NCBI GenBank assembly: GCA_947252455.1
Contig: CAMXVQ010000046.1
Location: 1 to 6,878 of the forward strand
DNA length: 6,878 nucleotides
Origin: an uncultured Atopobium sp.
Lineage (GTDB): Bacteria; Actinomycetota; Coriobacteriia; Coriobacteriales; Atopobiaceae
Reading direction: 5' to 3'
In this document: in pieces, positions 1 to 4,720 of the stretch
Layout of the letters: each line of letters begins with the position of its first letter
Numbering within the stretch: the stretch's first letter is position 1
Program-made: the position numbers and the translations under genes
The notes under the pieces: model-generated
Databases searched by the model: none
Seen by the model: only the letters and a program-made list of their open reading frames with translations
Told to the model about the DNA's origin: nothing

Positions 1-256
1 TTACATTCCTATTCGCGTTTGCTCCAAATGGGGCTTACCAAGCCACGATATTACTACCGTGCTGGTAGTCTCTTACACTACCGTTTCAGCTTTTCTCTTA
101 CATCGCCATGCGATGTGGTGGGAGTCTTCTTTTCTGCGGCGCTATCCGTCGGGTTACCCCGCCTGGTTGTTAACCAGCATTTTGCCCTGTGGAGCCCGGA
201 CTTTCCTCATATTGTAGGAAAACCTACAATCCGCAGCCACTGAGCTCACTTTGCAC
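1..256 (-). ncRNA. rnpB: RNase P RNA, type A (3' end cut by window edge)
   Basis: This is the catalytic RNA of ribonuclease P, which removes the 5' leader from pre-tRNAs together with the RnpA protein. Read on the minus strand it carries the near-invariant block GAGGAAAGUCCGGGCUCC (191-208), which forms the 5' strand of the P4 core helix, followed by ACAGGGCAAAAUGCUGGUUAAC. Upstream of that block is a perfect 8-bp hairpin with a UUUU loop (211-230) in the position of P3. Further on come GGGUAACCCGACGG, GCAGAAAAGAAGACUCCC, GCUGAAACGG, the specificity-domain hairpin GGUAGU-GUAAGAG-ACUACC (64-82) and GGAGCAAACGCGAAUAGG near the edge. The order and spacing match bacterial type A RNA. The 3' third, with the second strands of P4 and P1, lies beyond position 1. 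The 5' end is inferred from the promoter at 262-290, to within a few bases. The plus-strand open frame across this region is a shadow. Confidence 0.96.
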
Positions 257-261
257 AGAAC

Positions 262-290
262 ATTGTAGCACTAAATATGAGTACTATCAT
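262..290 (-). promoter_or_regulatory. Promoter of rnpB
   Basis: On the minus strand there is a -10 box TACAAT (262-267) preceded by TG one base upstream (an extended -10), and a -35-like ATGATA (285-290) with a 17-bp spacer. The -10 matches the sigma-70/SigA consensus at 5 of 6 positions and the -35 at 4 of 6. The predicted start near 254-256 falls just before the expected P1 strand of RNase P RNA, which supports the call. The sequence further upstream is AT-rich. Confidence 0.65.
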
Positions 291-352
291 ACATAATGGA
301 TTCCTACATTGAATGAGTTCAGATAATGCAATCAAATATGTTGGATTAGATA

Positions 353-381
353 TTGTCATATATCTACAAAATGAGTAAAGT
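353..381 (+). promoter_or_regulatory. Candidate promoter of the small membrane-protein gene
   Basis: TTGTCA (353-358, 5 of 6 to the -35 consensus) is followed after 17 bp by TAAAGT (376-381, 4 of 6 to the -10 consensus). A start near 388 would give a leader of about 80 bases before the gene at 468. A competing -10-like box, GATAAT (426-431), lies closer but has only a poor -35 partner (ATGTAA at 403-408). The region is AT-rich, so chance matches are expected. Confidence 0.3.
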
Positions 382-412
382 AAAAGGGTGTGTTGTATGC
401 ATATGTAAGTGC

Positions 413-440
413 GCAGCACATGATGGATAATATGTGCTAC
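413..440. repeat. Inverted repeat upstream of the small gene (operator or RNA hairpin)
   Basis: GCAGCACAT (413-421) and ATGTGCTAC (432-440) are inverted copies with one mismatch in nine, separated by 10 bases. Seven pairs (AGCACAT/ATGTGCT) are continuous. The spacer contains GATAAT, which resembles a -10 box, so the repeat could be a DNA operator straddling a promoter. If transcription starts further upstream it could instead be a hairpin in the leader RNA. No regulator is encoded in the window, so neither reading can be preferred. Confidence 0.5.
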
Positions 441-467
441 ATGTATTAATAACTGTTAGGAGTGGTT

Positions 468-656
468 ATGAGCACATCTTCACAAGATAATAACACCATA
501 ACTAACAATCAAAAAGATACAACGTCTTCAAGCGATGATACTCAGCTTATTTTTAGAATCAATATGATAGCCTATGTTGTTCTTATGGTTATCTTTTACG
601 GCATTTTTGTCATATATGCCGTTATTCCGGGCATTTCTGTGTGGCTTGCGAGCTAG
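468..656 (+). CDS. Small single-pass membrane protein, function unknown
   Basis: I do not recognise a family. The protein has 62 residues if it starts at ATG 468, which I prefer because AGGAG (458-462) sits five bases before it. A GTG at 462 in the same frame overlaps that ribosome-binding site and would add only two residues. Residues 1-26 are polar, rich in Ser, Thr, Asn and Asp, and probably disordered. Residues about 31-53 form a strongly hydrophobic helix (INMIAYVVLMVIFYGIFVIYAV is its core, broken here as INMIAYVVLMVIFYGIF then VIYAV), followed by P54-G55 and a short apolar tail, WLAS. R30 just before the helix suggests a cytoplasmic N-terminus by the positive-inside rule. There is no cleavable signal peptide. 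SecE, TatA and YajC were considered, but their conserved motifs are absent. It is divergent from rnpB and 381 bases ahead of nifJ, so the context gives no functional clue. Confidence 0.65.
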   Translation: MSTSSQDNNTITNNQKDTTSSSDDTQLIFRINMIAYVVLMVIFYGIFVIYAVIPGISVWLAS

Positions 657-688
657 ATGCGCCATCATTGGTATGCGTTATATGCTTG

Positions 689-713
689 AGGTTTCCTGCG
701 TTTCGCAAGACCT
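689..713 (+). other. RNA hairpin in the nifJ upstream region
   Basis: AGGUUU (689-694) pairs with AAGACCU-side bases 708-713 (one G-U pair), and UGCG (697-700) pairs with CGCA (704-707) over a UUU loop, leaving a two-base CC bulge at 695-696. That makes ten pairs in all. An alternative fold pairs CUGCG (696-700) with CGCAG (718-722). An outer helix UGCUU/AAGCA (683-687/727-731) can form with either. Nothing here shows whether the segment is transcribed. Confidence 0.4.
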
Positions 714-974
714 GTGTCGCAGCTGTAAGCAATCCAAAGTTATATATGTCCGTGAGCCTGTGTATTCAACCGTTAGCGGAACCCTCGCGCTCTTTATTAA
801 TTTTTTTCGTAATTTGCACTATGATAGTTACAAGTCGAAGCACTTGGGTACACTCAGGAGAGATTAAGGGTTGAGCGTCCTTTGTAAGTGCATTTCAAAT
901 AGAATAGCTCGTTAAATTGGTGCTTGCATAGTAAGTATGGTACCTGAGGTGAGAGGGAAGTATCGTGCTTTGTT

Positions 975-994
975 GTGCGTGCGAGCGCATTTTT
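975..994 (+). terminator. Weak terminator-like hairpin in the nifJ leader
   Basis: GUGCG (975-979) can pair with CGCAU (986-990) across a six-base loop, and the stem is followed by a T run (990-994). It ends 43 bases before the nifJ start. The stem is short (four Watson-Crick pairs plus one G-U), so it is at best a weak terminator or attenuator and may be chance. Confidence 0.25.
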
Positions 995-1025
995 CGACGC
1001 TGGCTATTGACTGGATTTACATCTT

Positions 1026-1035
1026 GAGGGGGAGG
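1026..1035 (+). promoter_or_regulatory. Purine-rich ribosome-binding site of nifJ
   Basis: GAGGGGGAGG ends two bases before the ATG at 1038. The stretch holds two overlapping Shine-Dalgarno matches. The upstream GAGGGG part gives a normal spacing of about five to eight bases, while the nearest GGAGG alone would be too close. It clearly fixes the start at 1038 and suggests efficient translation. Confidence 0.85.
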
Positions 1036-1037
1036 AT

Positions 1038-4000
1038 ATGTCAAGAAAATTCAAGTCGATGGATGGTAATGAAGCAGCGGCATATGTATCGTACGCGTAT
1101 ACAGAGGTTGCAGGCATTTATCCTATTACACCATCAAGCCCTATGGCGGATCATGTGGATATTTGGTCTGCACAAGGCATGAAAAATATTTTCGGTTCAC
1201 CCGTTAAGGTAATCGAGATGGAGTCAGAGGCAGGCGCTGCAGGTACCATTCATGGTTCGCTGGGAACAGGTTCTCTGTCTACTACCTATACTGCTTCTCA
1301 GGGTTTACTTTTAATGATTCCTAACATGTATAAGATAGCGGCAGAACAGCTTCCATGCGTGTTTCATGTTGCAGCACGTACGGTTGCTACGCAGGCATTG
1401 AGCATTTTTGGCGATCACTCCGACGTTATGGCGTGTCGTCAGACGGGTTTTGCTATGCTTGCCGAAACAAATCCACAAGAGGTTATGGATTTATCACCTG
1501 TTGCACATATGGCTGCAATTGAAGGTCGTGTTCCGTTCATCAATTTCTTTGACGGATTTAGAACATCTCATGAGATTCAAAAAGTATCTATGTGGGACTT
1601 TGATCAACTTAAAAGTATGTACGATTTCCGCGCACTTCAGCGTTTTCGTGATCATGCGCTTAATTCTGAGCATCCACATATGCGTGGTTCTCACCAAAAT
1701 CCTGATATTTTCTTCCAAAATCGCGAAGCATGTAACAGCGTTTATAACAATCTTCCAAGCATTGTTGAGTCGTGCATGGATCGTATTAACAAAAAGATTG
1801 GCACTAACTACGGTCTTTTTAATTACTATGGTGATCCTTGTGCAACGCGTGTTATTGTTTGCATGGGTTCGTTCTGTGATCCTATCGAAGAAGTTATCGA
1901 TTACCTGCGCGCACAAGGCGAAAAAGTAGGACTTATTAAGGTTCGTCTGTTCCGTCCGTTTGTCGTAGAGCGTTTTGGTGAGGTTTTGCCAAAAACGTGC
2001 ACACATATGGCTGTTTTAGACAGAACAAAAGAGCCAGGATCTATTGGCGAGCCTCTTTACCAAGATGTTGTATCGGCTTTGTACGAGCTTGGTCGAAGCG
2101 ATATTTCAATAATTGGTGGTCGTTATGGCCTGGGCTCAAAAGATACTACTCCTGCTTCGGCATTTGCGGTGTTCAATGAGCTCAAAAAAGATAATCCTCA
2201 ACGTGAGTTTACTATAGGAATCGTTGATGACCTTACGCATCTCTCGCTTGAGGAGGATCCTGATTGTCCTTCTACTGCTGATCCGTCTACCATTGAATGC
2301 AAATTCTGGGGCTTGGGCGGCGATGGTACCGTTGGTGCGAATAAAAACTCTATTAAGATCATTGGTAATCATACCAACAAATATGTTCAGGCGTATTTTC
2401 AGTATGACTCCAAAAAAACGGGTGGCGTAACTGTTTCGCACTTGCGTTTTGGTGACGCTCCTATTCGCAGCTCATACTATGTAACTAAGGCAAATTTTGT
2501 TGCATGCCATAACCCTTCTTATATTATTAAGGGCTTTAGAATGGTTCGCGACGTTAAGCCGGGCGGAACATTTTTAGTTAACTGTCAATGGGATTTTGAT
2601 GAGTTTGATCGTCATCTTAATGCCGAGGCAAAACGCTACATCTATAAGAATAAAATCAAAGTTTACCTTATCAACGCTATCGATTTAGCACGTCAAGTTG
2701 GTATGGGTAAACGTACTAATACCGTTTTACAGTCGGCGTTCTTTGCACTTTCGGGCGTTCTGCCGTTTGATGACGCAATAAAGTACATGAAAGATGCAGC
2801 TACTAAGTCGTATTCCAAGAAGGGTCAAGCAATTGTTGAGGCAAACCACAAAGCTATCGATGCTGGTGCTTCTGCCTTTACGCAAATAGAGATTCCTGAA
2901 AGTTGGAAAGATATCCACGATGAAGTACATACAGTAGAACTTAAGGGTCGCGCCGAGATTGTTAAACAGGTGCGCACGCTCCTTAATCCTATCAATATGA
3001 TGGAAGGCGATAAATTACCTGTTTCGGTCTTTAAGGAGCACGCTGACGGTCAATACGAACTAGGTACCGCAGCCTACGAAAAGCGCGGCGTTGCTGTTAT
3101 GGTTCCACACTGGGATGAAACAAAATGTATTCAGTGTAATAACTGCTCATTTGTATGTCCTCATTCTACCATTCGTCCTATTGCGATGACCGAGGCAGAA
3201 GCCGCTGCAGCACCTGCTCAAATGCGTATGATTGACGCAAAAGGCAAGGGTGCCGAAGGCCTTAAGTTTGCGATTGCTGTTTCGCCGCTTGATTGTATGG
3301 GCTGCACCAATTGTGTATACGTTTGTCCAAAAGATTGTCTTACAATGGTTCCCACCGAACAAGAGCTTGATCAGCAAGAAGTTTGGGATTACGCCGTTGA
3401 CGAGGATAACGTTTCGGAAAAAGAGCAGCTCGAAAACACAACAATTAAAGGCTCGCAATTTAAAAATCCTCACCTTGAATTCTCGGGTGCATGTGCAGGT
3501 TGCGCAGAAACAAGTTATGCGCGTTGCGTAACTCAGCTCTTTGGTAACAGGGCGTTTATTTCTAATGCAACGGGTTGTTCTTCAATTTGGGGCAATCCAT
3601 CCACGTGTTCGCCGTTTACGCTTAATAAAAAAGGCCAAGGACCAGCGTGGAATAATTCGCTGTTCGAAGACAATGCCGAGCACGGTTTAGGTATGTTGTT
3701 GGGCTACGAAGCTCAACAAGCGCGTTTGGTGGCATCCACCAAGCAACTTATTGCATCTTCTGAAGTTTCCGATGATTTCCGTGCCGTGGCGCAGCTTTGG
3801 ATAGATTCGCACAAACAAGCAGGGGACTCAGAAGTTACTGCAGCTGCTTATATTGCACAGCTTGAAAAGCTCAATTCGCCTGTAGCGCAGGACATCTTAG
3901 CCAATAAAGACTTCATGACTAAGAAATCGTTCTGGATCTTTGGTGGCGACGGTTGGGCATACGATATTGGCTTTGGTGGTCTTGACCATGTTCTTGCATC

Positions 4001-4577
4001 AGGTCACAACATTAATGTTTTTGTCTTTGACACCGAGCTGTACTCCAATACAGGTGGTCAGGCATCCAAAGCATCTAATCTTGGTCAGGTGGCGCAGTTT
4101 GCCGCAAGTGGTAAAAAAGTTTGCAAAAAGCCGCTCGGTGAGCTTGCAATGAACTATGGGTATGTCTATGTTGCTCAAGTTGCAATGGGTGCAAATCCTG
4201 CCCAAACACTTAAGGTTGTTGCAGAGGCCGAGGCCTATGATGGTCCATCGTTGATTATTGGATACTCTCCTTGCGAAATGCATTCCATTAAAGGTGGTAT
4301 GGCTAACTGTCAAAACGAAATGAAACGTGCGGTTGATTGTGGATACTGGAACTTATTCCGCTTTAATCCTGCGGCTCCTAAGGGTCGTAAGTTTACGCTG
4401 GATTCAAGAGAGCCTAAGGGTGGATACCGTGAGTTCCTTATGAACGAATCTCGTTATGCGCGCCTGACGCGAGAGTTCCCCGATCAAGCAGATGAGTTGT
4501 TTGAGAAAAACGAAGAGTCTGCAATGCAGCGCTGGGAGCATCTTGTTCGCCTGAAGGAACTGTATAAAAACGAGTAA
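1038..4577 (+). CDS. nifJ: Pyruvate:ferredoxin (flavodoxin) oxidoreductase, single-chain
   Basis: This cytoplasmic enzyme converts pyruvate, CoA and two oxidised ferredoxins to acetyl-CoA, CO2 and two reduced ferredoxins; it is the main pyruvate-oxidising step in many anaerobes. The 1179 residues are full length for the family and collinear with the well-studied Desulfovibrio africanus enzyme. The N-terminal domain has YPITPSSP (28-35, with Thr31), Glu64 and Arg114, the expected substrate and cofactor residues. A transketolase-C-like domain and the gamma-like domain follow. Two ferredoxin-type clusters use C697/C700/C703/C707 and C753/C756/C759/C763. The C-terminal domain has proximal-cluster ligands C819, C822, C847 and C1079, plus the thiamine diphosphate motif from GDG (970-972) to SNTGGQ (1003-1008). 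It ends at LYKNE without the roughly 60-residue C-terminal extension that shields the D. africanus enzyme, so it is probably oxygen sensitive (inference). It appears monocistronic, with its own leader and terminator. Confidence 0.98.
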   Translation: MSRKFKSMDGNEAAAYVSYAYTEVAGIYPITPSSPMADHVDIWSAQGMKNIFGSPVKVIEMESEAGAAGTIHGSLGTGSLSTTYTASQGLLLMIPNMYKIAAEQLPCVFHVAARTVATQALSIFGDHSDVMACRQTGFAMLAETNPQEVMDLSPVAHMAAIEGRVPFINFFDGFRTSHEIQKVSMWDFDQLKSMYDFRALQRFRDHALNSEHPHMRGSHQNPDIFFQNREACNSVYNNLPSIVESCMDRINKKIGTNYGLFNYYGDPCATRVIVCMGSFCDPIEEVIDYLRAQGEKVGLIKVRLFRPFVVERFGEVLPKTCTHMAVLDRTKEPGSIGEPLYQDVVSALYELGRSDISIIGGRYGLGSKDTTPASAFAVFNELKKDNPQREFTIGIVDDLTHLSLEEDPDCPSTADPSTIECKFWGLGGDGTVGANKNSIKIIGNHTNKYVQAYFQYDSKKTGGVTVSHLRFGDAPIRSSYYVTKANFVACHNPSYIIKGFRMVRDVKPGGTFLVNCQWDFDEFDRHLNAEAKRYIYKNKIKVYLINAIDLARQVGMGKRTNTVLQSAFFALSGVLPFDDAIKYMKDAATKSYSKKGQAIVEANHKAIDAGASAFTQIEIPESWKDIHDEVHTVELKGRAEIVKQVRTLLNPINMMEGDKLPVSVFKEHADGQYELGTAAYEKRGVAVMVPHWDETKCIQCNNCSFVCPHSTIRPIAMTEAEAAAAPAQMRMIDAKGKGAEGLKFAIAVSPLDCMGCTNCVYVCPKDCLTMVPTEQELDQQEVWDYAVDEDNVSEKEQLENTTIKGSQFKNPHLEFSGACAGCAETSYARCVTQLFGNRAFISNATGCSSIWGNPSTCSPFTLNKKGQGPAWNNSLFEDNAEHGLGMLLGYEAQQARLVASTKQLIASSEVSDDFRAVAQLWIDSHKQAGDSEVTAAAYIAQLEKLNSPVAQDILANKDFMTKKSFWIFGGDGWAYDIGFGGLDHVLASGHNINVFVFDTELYSNTGGQASKASNLGQVAQFAASGKKVCKKPLGELAMNYGYVYVAQVAMGANPAQTLKVVAEAEAYDGPSLIIGYSPCEMHSIKGGMANCQNEMKRAVDCGYWNLFRFNPAAPKGRKFTLDSREPKGGYREFLMNESRYARLTREFPDQADELFEKNEESAMQRWEHLVRLKELYKNE

Positions 4578-4598
4578 GGTATTGTATAAAAACGAGTA
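4561..4598 (+). repeat. Short tandem duplication of the nifJ 3' end
   Basis: TGTATAAAAACGAGTA occurs at 4561-4576 and again at 4583-4598, a period of 22 bases with an unrelated six-base spacer. The first copy encodes the last residues YKNE and most of the TAA stop; the second is non-coding, in another frame. It looks like a replication-slippage or stop-region duplication with no obvious function. Confidence 0.9.
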
Positions 4599-4603
4599 GC
4601 ACG

Positions 4604-4641
4604 TTAAAAACTGCCGGTAAACTTTTACCGGCAGTTTACAT
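4604..4641. terminator. Bidirectional rho-independent terminator between nifJ and helD
   Basis: AAACTGCCGGTAAA (4608-4621) and TTTACCGGCAGTTT (4624-4637) are a perfect 14-bp inverted repeat with a two-base spacer; the top A-T pairs probably open to form the loop. On the plus strand the stem ends in TTT and then ACATATA. On the minus strand it ends in TTTTT (complement of 4606-4610). It lies 30 bases after the nifJ stop and 83 bases past the helD stop, so it can end both convergent transcripts; the minus-strand U-tract is the better one. Confidence 0.9.
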
Positions 4642-4720
4642 ATACATTATGATGTTTACGATTTTATGTACACGCCCTAAGCTCGTTTTTTGAGAAAAGC
4701 ATGTGATACTGTGTAAAAAT

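Larger units (their letters stand above)
657..1037 (+). other. Gene-poor region before nifJ with several possible RNA hairpins
   Basis: No convincing protein gene lies here. The plus-strand open frames are short, overlap the neighbouring genes and have no family look or good ribosome-binding site. What can be seen: a hairpin at 689-713 inside a possible outer pairing 683-687/727-731; a T-rich run at 791-807; a weak -10-like TATGAT (820-825); a 7-pair stem closing 840-891 (GCACTTG with TAAGTGC); and a short GC stem followed by five Ts at 975-994. The likeliest content is the nifJ promoter and a long 5' leader, or a small structured RNA between the genes. I could match it to no riboswitch, T-box, 6S, SRP RNA or tmRNA that I know. 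Confidence 0.5.

Noticed and set aside
211..230. Perfect inverted repeat with a short loop, like a terminator
   Set aside because: It is the P3-type hairpin inside RNase P RNA and has no U-tract.
19..243. Plus-strand open frame of 74 codons
   Set aside because: It lies antisense to RNase P RNA, whose conserved sequence explains the region; no ribosome-binding site or protein-like pattern.
468..656. Small membrane protein as SecE or TatA
   Set aside because: It lacks the SecE motif around EL-KV-WP and the TatA FG hinge with an amphipathic helix; here the membrane helix is near the C-terminus.
574..874. Two overlapping plus-strand open frames (97 and 77 codons) after the small gene
   Set aside because: They start inside the small gene in other frames, have no ribosome-binding site, and read as Cys-rich, low-conservation sequence typical of shadow or non-coding frames.
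657..1037. 6S RNA, SRP RNA, tmRNA, tRNA, T-box or riboswitch in the nifJ upstream gap
   Set aside because: None of the diagnostic sequences was seen (for example the SRP GGAAGCAGC loop, T-box TGG motif, tRNA T-arm or glycine aptamer core). The hairpins are reported only as unassigned structure.
1494..2006. Minus-strand open frame of 170 codons inside nifJ, and other frames within nifJ
   Set aside because: nifJ is intact with all cofactor ligands; the antisense frames mirror its codon use and lack family features.
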